Below, piece after piece: positions 42,674 through 52,956 of a stretch of 64,000 bases of DNA; positions within the stretch are counted from its first letter, which is position 1; each line of letters begins with the position of its first letter. The notes under the pieces were generated by a model that searched no databases, was not told the DNA's origin, and saw only the letters and a list, made by a program, of their open reading frames with translations. The stretch covers positions 26,238,838 to 26,302,837 of the forward strand of contig CM055067.1 in NCBI GenBank assembly GCA_029204045.2. The letters are read 5' to 3'. Both the position numbers and the translations under genes were made by a program. The DNA comes from Tillandsia leiboldiana (taxonomy: Eukaryota; Streptophyta; Magnoliopsida; Poales; Bromeliaceae).

Positions 42674-44698
42674 ATGGTTGAAGGTGGAAACATCAACAGA
42701 CCCCCATTCTTTGATGGAACAAATTATGCGTATTGGAGAGTACGGATGAAAGCCTTTTTAATTTCCATCGACGAACGGGTGTGGCAATCAATTGAATTAG
42801 GATGGTCTAATCCAACTGAAATTATTGCTGATGTTCGCACCATCAAACCTAGGTCGAAGTGGACCAAGGAAGAGTTAGATTCATCTTCTTACAATGGCAA
42901 GGGAATTAATGCTATTTTTAATGCCTTATCTCAAACTGAATTCTCTCGCGTCTCGGCAAGTGAGACTGCGAAAGAAATCTGGGATGTTCTTCAGGTTACA
43001 CATGAGGGAACTAACCTCGTGAAGATTCAAAAGCTGCAAATGCTTACGAGCAGATTTGACTCTATTTTCATGGCAGAAAATGAATCTTTCACGGACTACT
43101 ATACACGATTGCAAGACATCGTAAACTCATGTGCTAACCTGGGAGAGAAGATTCCAGAATTTAAGGTTGTAAGAAAGATCTTAAGAACTCTTCCTGAACG
43201 ATTTCGCCCAAAGGTTACAGCCATTGAAACTATTAAACACCCGGACGAAATGCGTGTAGAAGAACTAGTTGGTTCATTACAAACTTATGAAATGACATTT
43301 ACTACTAACTATTCTTCGGGAAAGGCATCCTCTTCTAAGTCTTCAGGTTATGCTTTGAAAACAACAAAGGAAGAAGACACGGATTCATCCTCCTCAGACG
43401 ATGACGAGAACCTATCTATGGAGGAATTTGAGAAGCAGCTCGCTCTCTTGACAAGGAAGTTTCGCCGCAACTTTCGAAGGGGTAATTCAAGTAAAACTCC
43501 ATCCTTCGGAAAGTCGAAGAAAGGCAAGGGTATTTCAAGTTATAAGTCAAGAAAGCAAGAGAACTTTTCAAAGGATAAGAAAAGTTCAGAAGGACAAGTC
43601 CAATGCTTCAAGTGCCGAGGATACGGCCATATCTCAACGGAATGTCCAACTAAGAATCCGTCGAAGAAGAAAGCGATGGAAGTCGTCACCTGGGATGACA
43701 ACTCAACGTCAAATGAGTCATCCTCAAGTGATGAAGAAGAAAGCGCAACGGCATTCCACGCGTCCACATCTTCACCCTTCATGTGCTTAATGGCAAGTAC
43801 TTCAGATTCATTGTCCAACTCCTCCCGGGTTGAAAAAACTGCAACGGATGATGAATCAAGTAACTCTGAAGGTGAAGATTTTGTTTTAGCCTACCACAGA
43901 CTTTTATGGGATTCAAAGAAACTGGCTAAACAAAACAAGGGGTTGAGAGGGAGATTACAGGATCTCGAAGAAGAAGTAAAAAGGGTAACTTCTCTCTCGA
44001 CCGATCTTGAAGTGGAAAGGGATAATCTGTTAAAAGCAAATGTTTCCCTTCAAGAGTCCAATGAGCAACTCGAGAAGAATTATGTAGATATGGTGAACAA
44101 AGTGAATTACTTCTTGAAGCTCAACGGCGAGGCTCGACAGGAAAAACTGGAAATGACAGAGACCATTCTCCAACTCAAGGATGACTTACAGCGATTTTCA
44201 TCAGGAAGGAGTAAGTTGGATAAGCTTCTTGGTCTTGGTCAATCAAACAAGTTCGGCCTCGGATACAATCGAACTGAAGACAATTTTAGTTCGGTTGGGA
44301 CAGTCTTCGTGCCTCAGTCGGTATCTCCTCCCCCGACACCGGAATTCACGATTAGCAACGACAACAAGCCTACTTCACCCTCCTCGGGATCGTCAAGCAC
44401 TAAGGTATGTTTTCGTTGTAATTTTGCAGGGCACATTGAAAGAAATTGCAAGATTGGAGCTCAAAGATCAAATCAATCACATCTTGCAATTGCTACCAAT
44501 GAGTTCACTCCCCGAAAATCAAAGAAGGACTTTTCAAAAGAAAAGAACATTGGTAGTACTTCAAGCAAGACGATGACAAAAGAAAAAGATCAATCATACA
44601 AGACGTCTTCATCAAGGAAAATTTCTCAACCATTGCCAACATACTCTAAAACTCAAAAGGTTTGGGTATGCAAAGGTGAAATCTTTCCTTGCCTTTAA
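42674..44698 (+). CDS. Copia2 Gag, intact, 674 residues
   Basis: Structural protein of the element's particle. N-terminal FDGTNYAYWRVRMKAF, UBN2-type gag core (about 10-220), Ser/Asp/Glu-rich segment, basic segment, first zinc knuckle CFKCRGYGHISTEC (Cys311), acidic Ser-rich region, long coiled coil (about 415-515, LQDLEEEVKRVTSLSTDLEV), second knuckle CFRCNFAGHIERNC (Cys579), a Lys/Ser-rich tail and the end VWVCKGEIFPCL, closely matched in Copia1. The start lies 33 bp after the LTR, behind the primer site, and aligns with the Copia1 start. No break is seen. Gag is separate from pol (stop at 44698) and lies in another frame than the RT part. Confidence 0.92.
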   Translation: MVEGGNINRPPFFDGTNYAYWRVRMKAFLISIDERVWQSIELGWSNPTEIIADVRTIKPRSKWTKEELDSSSYNGKGINAIFNALSQTEFSRVSASETAKEIWDVLQVTHEGTNLVKIQKLQMLTSRFDSIFMAENESFTDYYTRLQDIVNSCANLGEKIPEFKVVRKILRTLPERFRPKVTAIETIKHPDEMRVEELVGSLQTYEMTFTTNYSSGKASSSKSSGYALKTTKEEDTDSSSSDDDENLSMEEFEKQLALLTRKFRRNFRRGNSSKTPSFGKSKKGKGISSYKSRKQENFSKDKKSSEGQVQCFKCRGYGHISTECPTKNPSKKKAMEVVTWDDNSTSNESSSSDEEESATAFHASTSSPFMCLMASTSDSLSNSSRVEKTATDDESSNSEGEDFVLAYHRLLWDSKKLAKQNKGLRGRLQDLEEEVKRVTSLSTDLEVERDNLLKANVSLQESNEQLEKNYVDMVNKVNYFLKLNGEARQEKLEMTETILQLKDDLQRFSSGRSKLDKLLGLGQSNKFGLGYNRTEDNFSSVGTVFVPQSVSPPPTPEFTISNDNKPTSPSSGSSSTKVCFRCNFAGHIERNCKIGAQRSNQSHLAIATNEFTPRKSKKDFSKEKNIGSTSSKTMTKEKDQSYKTSSSRKISQPLPTYSKTQKVWVCKGEIFPCL

Positions 44699-44740
44699 TC
44701 TTCCTACGATTAAATGTTGTGTAGTTTATGTAGACTATTT

Positions 44741-45377
44741 TTTTTCTTTGGACCGACCCGTCAACCATCTTTGGGAGGTAAATGGTATATTTTCTTATTG
44801 GTTGATTATTTCTCTAGGATTTCATGGGTAGCATTTTTAAAAGAGAAAGCTGATACGTTTGATTCTTTTCATGAGATTTGCCATCGTATTATGATTGAAA
44901 AGAATGAAAAGATCATTCGCGTTAGAAGTGATAGAGGTGGAGAATTCATTAATTCCAAATTCATTGATTTTTGCACTTCCAACGGCATAAAACATGAATT
45001 CTCGGCACCCTATACACCTCAGCAGAATGGTGTTGTTGAGCGCAAAAACAGGGTTGTTCAAGAGATGGCGCGTGTGATGCTTCATAGCCGGAATTTACCG
45101 CTATATTTTTGGGCTGAGGCTGTGAACACCGCTGTCTATGTCATTAATCGAGTGTATTTGCGCCCAGGAACTTTAAATACACCATATGAGCTGTGGTTTA
45201 GTAGAAAACCGGATATCAAATACTTTCGTATCTTTGGGAGTCGATGTTTTATTTTGCGTGATCGCGAAAATCTTGGTAAGTTCGATTCTCGAAGTGACGA
45301 AGGGATCTTTTTGGGTTATTCTACAAATAGCAGAGCATATCGGGTATTTAACATGGAATCTAAAACGATTGTAGAAT
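44741..45377 (+). pseudogene. Copia2 integrase core remnant
   Basis: The frame contains LLVDYFSRISWVAF, RSDRGGEF (second catalytic Asp) and PQQNGVVERKNR (catalytic Glu), followed by the Copia-type conserved domain FWAEAVNTAVYVINR, FRIFGSRCF and DEGIFLGYS. Protease and the integrase zinc domain are missing, because only about 40 bp separate the gag stop from the core. The first catalytic Asp, normally in a D-L-F-G-P motif, is replaced by Phe in a T-rich run. A frameshift near 45375-45385 ends the frame after VESKC. Confidence 0.88.
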
Positions 45378-47220
45378 CTAAATGTTAAAGTAGATGAAGC
45401 TTTTCACTTTGCATCTGAAAAATCTACCCTCGATATCACTCTTGATGATGATACTCCTGTAAGTGCATCTTCTCATGATAATACTTTCAATATTAATGAT
45501 GCATCTAATGGTTCTTCAAGTTTATCTGATGTGCAGGAATCATCTCATGTACCTCCGAGTACTCCGTTACAACAAACGTTACGCATCTCCAAGGATCATC
45601 CTGAATCAAACATCATTGGAGACCCACAAGAAGGAGTCAAAACTCGGAGACAGTTGGTTTGTGGATTCGCTTGCTACGTTTCCTTGATCGAACCAAAGAA
45701 CATCGATGAAGCTCTTCAGGATGACTACTGGATTAAAGCAATGCAGGAAGAGCTCCATCAGTTTGAGCGAAACAAAGTATGGGAATTAACAAAGCCTCCA
45801 AAGCAACACAATGTGATAGGTACCAAATGGATTTTCAAGAATAAGAAAAATGAAGATGGTACCATCATCAGGAACAAAGCACGTTTAGTTGCTCAAGGCT
45901 ACTCTCAAGTAGAAGGTATAGACTTTGATGAAACTTTCGCCCCTGTAGCTAGACTCGAGTCCATTCGTATATTATTCGCGATAGCTTGTCATTTTAAAAT
46001 AAAATTATTTCAAATGGACGTTAAGAGAGCGTTTTTAAATGGGTTTTTAAATGAGGAAGTTTATGTGGCTCAACCGAAAGGTTTTGTAGACTGTAAACTA
46101 CATAACCATGTTTTTCGTTTGAAAAAGGCTCTTTACGGTTTAAAACAAGCACCGCGAGCATGGTACGAAAGGTTAACAAAGCACCTATTGGATAAGGGCT
46201 ATACTCGAGGGGGAGCTGACAGGACTCTCTTTGTGAAGCATTATCAAAATAACTTCATTGTAGCACAAATCTATGTCGATGACATTGTATTTGGTGCGCC
46301 AAGAGATAATGATGCTTCTAAATTCGCTGAAACCATGGAAAGCGAATTTGAGATGTCAATGATGGGCGAATTGACTTATTTCCTTGGATTGCAAGTGAAA
46401 CAGTGTGACGAAGGCATCCATTTGTGTCAATCCAAGTATGCTTTGGAGTTGGTCAAAAAGTTTGATCTAGAAAATTGTAAAGATTTTCCAACTCCAATGG
46501 GAACTAGTAATAAAGGATTAGGAAGTGAATCTTTTAGTGAGAATGTAGACGAGAAACTTTATCGGAGTATGATTGGAAGTCTACTTTACCTCACGGCTAG
46601 TCGCCCGGATATATCTTTTGGTGTTGGGATCTGCGCGAGATATCAATCTGCAGCAAAGGAGGTTCACCTGAAAGCGGTGAAACGGATCATCCGATACATT
46701 AAAGGAACCATAAATTTCGGAATTTGGTATCCTATGGGAACAAGTCTAGATATTATTGGATACTCAGATGCCGATTGGGCAGGATCTGTGGATGATCGGA
46801 AAAGTACGAGTGGTGCATGTTTTTATTTAGGCCACTGCCTTGTTGCATGGCACAGTAAAAAGCAAAACTGCATTGCACTCTCGACTGCCGAAGCGGAATA
46901 TATCTCAGCGGGTAGTTGTTCAACCCAACTCATTTGGATGAAAAGTGTGTTGAGCGACTTCCGGTTTTCAGCAACTTCGGTAACAATTCTTTGTGACAAC
47001 ACTAGTGCTATAAACATTTCCAAAAAACCCTGTGTTGCACTCTAGAACAAAACACATTGAACTTAGATATCATTTTCTTAGAGAGCTAGTTGAATCAAAT
47101 ACTCTTCAACTGTCATATATTTCAACTGAAGATCAATTAGCTGACATTTTAACAAAACCTTTGGATCAAAAACGTTTTATTCATTTGCGTAAAGCAATTG
47201 GAATGCTTTCCTTGAAATAA
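45378..47220 (+). pseudogene. Copia2 reverse transcriptase-RNase H, two frameshifts
   Basis: After the frameshift from integrase the frame stays open to 47045. It covers a Ser/Asp-rich linker, the RT start ([33 protein letters not shown]), [13 protein letters not shown], catalytic YVDD (46272-46283), [10 protein letters not shown], and RNase H ([28 protein letters not shown]). A run of six A at about 47024, where five would keep frame, shifts it. The C-terminal part ([23 protein letters not shown]) continues in another frame to the stop at 47220. Domains are otherwise complete, so the breaks look recent. Confidence 0.9.
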
Positions 47221-47592
47221 ACTTCTTTTTGAAACTTTTGCTTAGGTTAGGTTTTGTTTTTGTGTTTTTGTTCTTTATCTATGTTTATACATAGTTCATT
47301 AATTGAGCATGTGTATTATTGACTTTACTTGCATCCTTTCATATAATTAGAAATTTATTATGCTTTGGATATCATAATAATTCAGTTGATGCATTGATCA
47401 TTTATTTAAATTAAATCATTTTTTAATTGATCAAAGTCAATTTCTCTCTCAATGATCTCTTGGTATTGTTTTTATCTTATTTGACTATTTGGTTGAGTAT
47501 GAATTCGAGATCAATCCTTGGTTGAATACTTTATGTCTTAAATTAATTGATAGCCAATTGAGGGGGAGTCAAAGAAATGTAAAATGCTCAAA

Positions 47593-47821
47593 AGATGTGG
47601 AAAGAGTTACATCCAAATGAGGAGTGTGAAAACTACCACCACATGGAGGAAAGAGCTACCACCTCGGTCGTCCGAGTACTGTGTGTAGCTACCACATGTA
47701 TACCAAGCATGGGTTTGTAATTTTTGATTAAATAAAATGCATGATTGAAATACTTGACTCCGTCAAATTTCAAGGTTGGTATAAGGTGGGATTTTTAAAT
47801 GAAAGATGCTCAAAGAGCCAC
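47593..47821 (+). other. Conserved non-coding block, possible structured RNA (Copia2 copy)
   Basis: Same motif order as 34643-34886 in Copia1. Here the central hairpin is CTCGG-tcgt-CCGAG. Relative to Copia1 (CCGG-tcgt-CCGG) the outer C-G pair has become T-A by changes on both sides, with the loop unchanged. Confidence 0.6.
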
Positions 47822-48159
47822 TCTCTTCAACAGATTGACTAGATACATTATATAATTTATTTGGGATTTCAAACATCTATTGATCTTGGTAATTCATTTT
47901 CTTTATCATTTTAATGATTTGATAAACGCCGTACACATAAGATCATGATGGATGTGTTTGAACTTGATCAACTTTAAAGGTTTTAATTTCTGTAAATTTT
48001 CATGTCATTATTTGAATGTTATTGATAGATTTAACATAATTTATTTCTCTTGACATGAAACGATGATTTTTGTTTAAAGTTGATGTGCTAAAATGCTTAC
48101 ATACTTTTTTCGGATTTTATTGAATTTTTCTAAATTATTCTGAAGAAAAAGTTGGAGCC

Positions 48160-48251
48160 GATCCGGATCGGACATGAATGATCCGGATCCCGAACGCAGG
48201 TGTTTCCTGCGGGTAGCCGATCCGGATCGAAATCTCGATCCGATCCGGATC
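48160..48251 (+). promoter_or_regulatory. Internal array of four GATCCGGATC palindromes upstream of the envelope-like gene
   Basis: Perfect copies at 48160-48169, 48180-48189, 48219-48228 and 48242-48251, followed by 'ctagggtttta' as in the LTR, where 'cctagggtttct' precedes the TATA box. No clear TATA box is seen here. Looks like a partial duplicate of the LTR promoter 0.55 kb before the gene. Confidence 0.55.
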
Positions 48252-48797
48252 ACGGCTAGGGTTTTATTAGAACAAGAGGGATTTTGATTTCTTTTATTCC
48301 AATCTTTTGTTCTTAAGACTCCAGAGTTTTTCTCTCTAAATTTCATCCTTCTTGGAGTCTTTCAAACTCGAGTTCTTCGATTCCAAGTAAGTTTTATTGA
48401 TCAAAATCTCGGTTTTTCACTGTTTTTCCTTGTTTACTCAAAACGTGAGTAGAAATCATGGAACTTTTTCATTTATGAATGGTTTTTGGTCAAATTTCTT
48501 TTGAAATAAGAACTATGGGTAGATTAGTTTTGATTATATGCTAGGTATTCTCTTGATTAACGAATTTTTGGGCTTCGATTTCTGAAAATTCGGTTTTAGG
48601 GCATATAATGGGAATTTTCCACAATCACGCAATTGATCTATTTTTAAATTTCCTTTTGCAAAACTAATTTGATTCCTAGTCTCTCTACACGATAATGATT
48701 GTTTGGGTACAATTTTTCTAATTTTTGAAAATTAACAATTTTTTCGTGTTCTTGAGTTGTTGCTCACAGGATTTCTTTTCTCAAGAAACCAATAGCA

Positions 48798-50249
48798 ATG
48801 GTAATCGCTTGGATCATTCTTCTTCTGGCTACTATGGTTCATACTCGAGCAACCAATAAACTGAAAAGAGCCAAGAAACTTCAACGAAAAGGTGAATTTG
48901 ATCTGATTAGTGACTCGGAAACTGAAGCAAATAATGATGAAGTAGACTGGGACGTGTTATGGGATGATGATGAATCAATGCCCGTTAAACCTGAACAAAA
49001 GCCTTCCAGTGGATCAAAAGGAAAGGCACCCATTGACACAGGAAATGCACCTATGACGTCACCGACCGTCTCGGTAAAAAGGAAACGTCTTGCTCGACGC
49101 TTTGGACAAGCACGAGAGGCTAATGCTAGCAAGCCAATGGTTCCTGACTCCCCGCCTCGGGTGGAAGGAGTGTTCGTCAGCATTGATCGCCTTCGAGCTT
49201 TTGAACATCGTGAATGTATCGGTGAACGACATGTCAACATTGAAGCTCTCCGAAATCACTCACCAGAGTTTGGAACTTTAATTGAGCAAGCAAATCTCAT
49301 CCAAGTCTGCCGATTTCCCGAATTACTTGGGTATTGTCTCTATCGTGTAAGAACCTTTTACACGAATGCAAGGCATCTTCAAGACGATGAACGTGGCTCA
49401 ATGCATTTCTATACAAATATCCAAGGGATGAAACTTAAAATCACTCCGGAATTAATCGGCGAAGTCCTTGGAATGGAATCCAAAACATCGGGGATTAACT
49501 ATTTGACGGGAAGAAGTTTGACGAATACCTTGTGGCAGACCGTGATAGAAAAAATTTGTTTGGAAGGAACTAAATCAGCTGATGGCAAAAGTGTAAAATC
49601 TAAACATCTTCGACTGGAGTACCGATTTCTTAATTTCATCACATGTTACAACATTCTTCCTAACATGCAGACCAAGTTAGTGAGATGGGATAGAATGCTG
49701 TTCTTATATCTCATAGGTCATCTTTCTGAGGCTGTAGGATTGAACATGAGCATCCCCTACATAATTTGGAATAGAATGTCAAGATATGTTGTGCATCCTC
49801 ATCCTTCTGAGCGACTTCCATTTCCATTAATCATCATGAGGATCTTGCAAAAGTTTGAAATTGATATAAGCTCGACATCATATCAATACTGTTGGGGGAT
49901 GATAGATGAGTCAACGATTGTGAAGTCACTTCACAAATTACCACATGTTACTCCGACACCCTCCACTGGAAAGAAACCTTGTGTCGGCACCTCTGCCTCA
50001 CCGTCTCAACAAGCACCCGGCGCGGATGATCAAGCATCGGTAACTTCGATTCTCAAGCAACAACAGCGCCTATCTTTTCAACAAGAGCAGATCAACAAAG
50101 AGCAGAGGCGAATCTCCGAGGAACTCGAGATAATCACAGCATCCCAAATCACATTAACCAAGACGGTCTCGTCGATAAAGAAGTTAATGCAGAAAACGTT
50201 CTCGAAAATGGGATACACCGCCTCGGATGACTCAGATTCAAGTGTTTGA
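48798..50249 (+). CDS. Envelope-like third gene of a Sirevirus-type Copia element, 483 residues
   Basis: It lies between pol and the 3' LTR, the place of the Sirevirus env-like gene, and resembles the plant-transposon proteins found there. It begins with a short hydrophobic stretch (residues 2-12, VIAWIILLLAT), then basic and acidic Ser-rich sequence, a core (about 130-370, with FPELLGYCLYRVRTFYTNA, GMKLKITPELIGEVLGM and YNILPNMQTK), a Pro/Ser-rich linker and a C-terminal coiled coil (about 415-465). A second ATG at residue 13 (MVHTRATNK) could be the true start, because relatives tend to begin near such a motif. Without the extension there is no membrane segment I would trust, so the name 'envelope' rests on position only. 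Function is unknown. Intact, unlike pol. Confidence 0.75.
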   Translation: MVIAWIILLLATMVHTRATNKLKRAKKLQRKGEFDLISDSETEANNDEVDWDVLWDDDESMPVKPEQKPSSGSKGKAPIDTGNAPMTSPTVSVKRKRLARRFGQAREANASKPMVPDSPPRVEGVFVSIDRLRAFEHRECIGERHVNIEALRNHSPEFGTLIEQANLIQVCRFPELLGYCLYRVRTFYTNARHLQDDERGSMHFYTNIQGMKLKITPELIGEVLGMESKTSGINYLTGRSLTNTLWQTVIEKICLEGTKSADGKSVKSKHLRLEYRFLNFITCYNILPNMQTKLVRWDRMLFLYLIGHLSEAVGLNMSIPYIIWNRMSRYVVHPHPSERLPFPLIIMRILQKFEIDISSTSYQYCWGMIDESTIVKSLHKLPHVTPTPSTGKKPCVGTSASPSQQAPGADDQASVTSILKQQQRLSFQQEQINKEQRRISEELEIITASQITLTKTVSSIKKLMQKTFSKMGYTASDDSDSSV

Positions 50250-50326
50250 ATCGTTTGACCACTAATTCTCTTGTGCAGGAACTTTATTTTCTTTAACCTC
50301 TTTCTTTGTGCAGGTTTTAAGTTTTA

Positions 50327-50370
<44 letters not shown>

Positions 50371-51007
50371 TTTTAGTTCTCAGGTTTTTCTTGATTTTGA
50401 ACTTTTTAACTCTCCTTAAATTTTGAATTTTTGGCTTAGTTTGTGACAAAAAGGGGGAGAGAGTTTAGAGTGAACTCTGTGTGAACTCTGTGAGAACTTT
50501 GAACTTTTGGTGAGAACTTAGAACAAACTTTGACTTTGGTGAAAGGTAAGTATCACAACTTCTGGTTTTATCTTGTGATTTGTTGCATGTCCCTACTAAC
50601 TATTCGACTAACTATTTGGACATGTATTATTACTAACAAGTTGTTTGATTACTAACAAAGCAAAGTTATGACATTTGGAATCTTATTGCTTAGAAGATAT
50701 GTCAATGTTTGATTGTGATCTTATTACATATCTGAATTACTCAATATCATGGTGAGCATAAACTCTATCTCTGTTAGGTTTTGAATGCTAAATATTCTTG
50801 AGGTATCTAACGATCACTTTTTGTCAAGAATGATTTCTTTTTGCAGAGAGTACAGATGTCTAAGTCTAGAGTCTGTTTTAGGAGTTTATCTCTTGTATTG
50901 GATCTCTATTATAAATTTTTGTTGTATGGTGATAGCAACAAAAATATCTTTTTTGAATTTTCTTTAGTGGATCTGTGTTTTGTCACGAAACCGCCAAAGG
51001 GGGAGAT
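50250..51007 (+). other. Copia2 3' non-coding region with polypurine tracts
   Basis: No gene. 'gtgacaaaaagggggagag' at about 50443-50462 and 'gccaaagggggagatt' at 50992-51007 match the Copia1 tracts at 35376 and 35862. The second abuts the 3' LTR and is the likely primer. The first sits about 0.5 kb upstream in both elements. Confidence 0.75.
50329..50368 (+). repeat. Poly-T tract
   Basis: About 40 consecutive T, 80 bp after the envelope-like gene, in a T-rich untranslated stretch. Confidence 0.95.
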
Positions 51008-52303
51008 TGTTACGGATTTTGTTTTGGCGCATTTCGTGAAAGTGTTAAGTCTTGAAGATTGAAGATGAATGAAGTTTGGATCATATACCTCAATCTCAAG
51101 AAAGAAGAATTCAAAAGGATCAGGTAAGTTTAACTAAATATTTTTGGTGATCCGAATACTTCTTGTAGTGGAGAAACACTTGGAAGAATTTTTTATCGCA
51201 TAAAAATCAAGAACTGGACATGGGACATGTTCAGGATCCAGATCAGACAGTCCGATCCGGATCCCGAAGGGTGTTTGTTCATTGGCAAATCCGATCCGGA
51301 TCATAGCCATTTCGATCCGGATCCCGAACATGGGAATTTGCTGAAATACATCAACGATCCGGATCGTGCATTACAATCCGGATCCCGAACCCTGTTTCTC
51401 TGGAATTGCCTGACTCGTTACGACGATCCGGATCACAGCTAATCCGATCCGGATCGCCGTCGTGAAAATTTCCAGAAACGGACAGTTTTTGATCCTTATC
51501 TTCTTCCTAGGGTTTCTAACCTATAAATAGACCCTATGATTATTTTTCTAGGGTTAATCCAGAAAATCCCTATAAGCCGTAAATCCACATACAAGTCGTC
51601 ATCTTTTATACGGCCTAAGATCCACATATAGAGAAGAAAGGAAATCATTAGATATTACTATATGTTTCTTCATCTATATTGATTAGTTTGATTCTAGGTT
51701 TTCATACTCACATCTTGAGTTGAATCAAACTAATGAATACTTAGATGGTATTTCCTAGCTATCTTTGATCTAAGTATTCGGCGGATCATCACCACCCAAA
51801 AACAACGATTTACCCCAAAATCGGCGCGTGGACTCGCGTGGCCTTGTGGATTCAAGGTGCAACCGCTCTCGTGGATTCGGAGCGAGGTACGTTCGTGGAT
51901 TCGAAGCGTGATACTGGGTGAAGACTGTGGATTCGGTCAGACGTCGTGGACTCGACGTTGGACGCCGTGGATTCGGCGTTGGACGCAGATCGTGGATTCG
52001 AGACGCGTTGCGGAGCGAGCGGAGAAGATCAACTAGGAGCGTATGGAAAAGGTTGAGTCGTCTGTGAGTACGGTATATCACCTTGTACGTGTTTAATTCT
52101 AGTGGATTTCACCGTGTTATCGGTCCCGTGGTTTTTTACTCCGGTTTGGAGTTTTCCATGTAAAAATCTTGCGTGTTCATTTATATTTCCGCATTGGGTT
52201 TTTATTGCGCAATGATTTTTTCAGTGTTTATTGTTTACACCTATTCACCCCCCTCTAGGTGTTTTTTCCCCTATTTAGATCCATTATTACATATAACCCA
52301 ACA
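51008..52303 (+). repeat. Copia2 3' LTR
   Basis: 1296 bp. Six perfect and two one-mismatch GATCCGGATC palindromes (about 51234-51453), TATA box ctataaatag (51521-51530) and the eight-hairpin array (51825-51990). This is the only complete copy of this LTR in the window. Confidence 0.9.
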
Positions 52304-52951
52304 ATAAGAAGCAAACCGAATACACCGGAACCATTTTGCTAAAACCCTGCACATATTAAGCTGGGCCCCAACCCTAGATTTATCAATTTAATTGGGCACC
52401 AACCCCAGATTATTTGTCAGAGAGACTAAAGTCTCCCCTCGTGCGCAAACACCTCTTTGATGCTTTTAACCTCTTCGCGGTGCTGGTGTGCTATTTTCAG
52501 CGGGCGCGAAGAGGTCCTCACGGCACCCACACCTTTGTGAGGAACACGGGTCATAAGAGACCACTCTTCCGGAAAAGTACACCCATGCGGAGGCCAATCC
52601 GCCTGTGTACGTGCAGCATCCAAAAACGGATTTGCCGAGATCGGCGTGTCATGAGCACCTCGACCGTAGCCGCTTCAATTGTTAGATAAAAACACAATTA
52701 TGCGAAAGGTTAAATTGTCCATCTACTTTGTTAGATAAATTAAGAGCACTTTAATGACGATAGATGCACTTACTGCACTTGTTGCACTTATCGCAACCGT
52801 ACCCACCTATTTGAAGAGAAATCGGAACACCTGAATCTTTTGCGCACCCCCGCTGCGCACTTGGACCTAAAGAAAAGTCCGCAAGGATAACTATAGTCAA
52901 AAACGTGTACTAACATCCGAAAACACAAGACCCAATTTACTCTTTTCGACG
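52304..52951. other. Unassigned interval between Copia2 and the LARD
   Basis: I recognise no gene. A short duplicated phrase (tgggc.ccaacccTagat) occurs at about 52362 and 52394. A 65-residue minus-strand frame (52426-52623) has no family I know. It may be part of an older LTR split by the LARD at 52957. Confidence 0.3.
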
Positions 52952-52956
52952 GAAAA

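Larger units (their letters stand above)
47221..48797 (+). other. Copia2 non-coding region between pol and the envelope-like gene
   Basis: No gene in 1.58 kb. It contains a purine tract (gagggggagtc, about 47560), the conserved block 47593-47821 and, at 48160-48251, four GATCCGGATC palindromes like those of the LTR promoter. Candidate intron signals (agtaagttt near 48384, cacag near 48767) lie before the next gene; their use is unproven. Confidence 0.75.
42159..52303 (+). mobile_element. Copia2: Sirevirus-like element with gag, broken pol and envelope-like gene
   Basis: The 3' LTR is complete (51008-52303, 1296 bp, TGTTACGG to AACCCAACA). The 5' LTR retains only its last 482 bp (42159-42640). 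Order: primer site, gag (42674-44698), pol remnants (about 44741-47220), a long non-coding region, an envelope-like gene (48798-50249), purine tracts and the 3' LTR. The gene order INT-RT-RH defines Copia, and the extra gene, coiled-coil Gag and repeated purine tracts fit Sireviruses. Promoter loss and pol breaks make it non-autonomous. Confidence 0.88.

Noticed and set aside
52426..52623. 65-residue minus-strand frame with an apparently protein-like sequence
   Set aside because: No start context, family or neighbour supports it; it may be a relic of an older LTR but cannot be called a gene.
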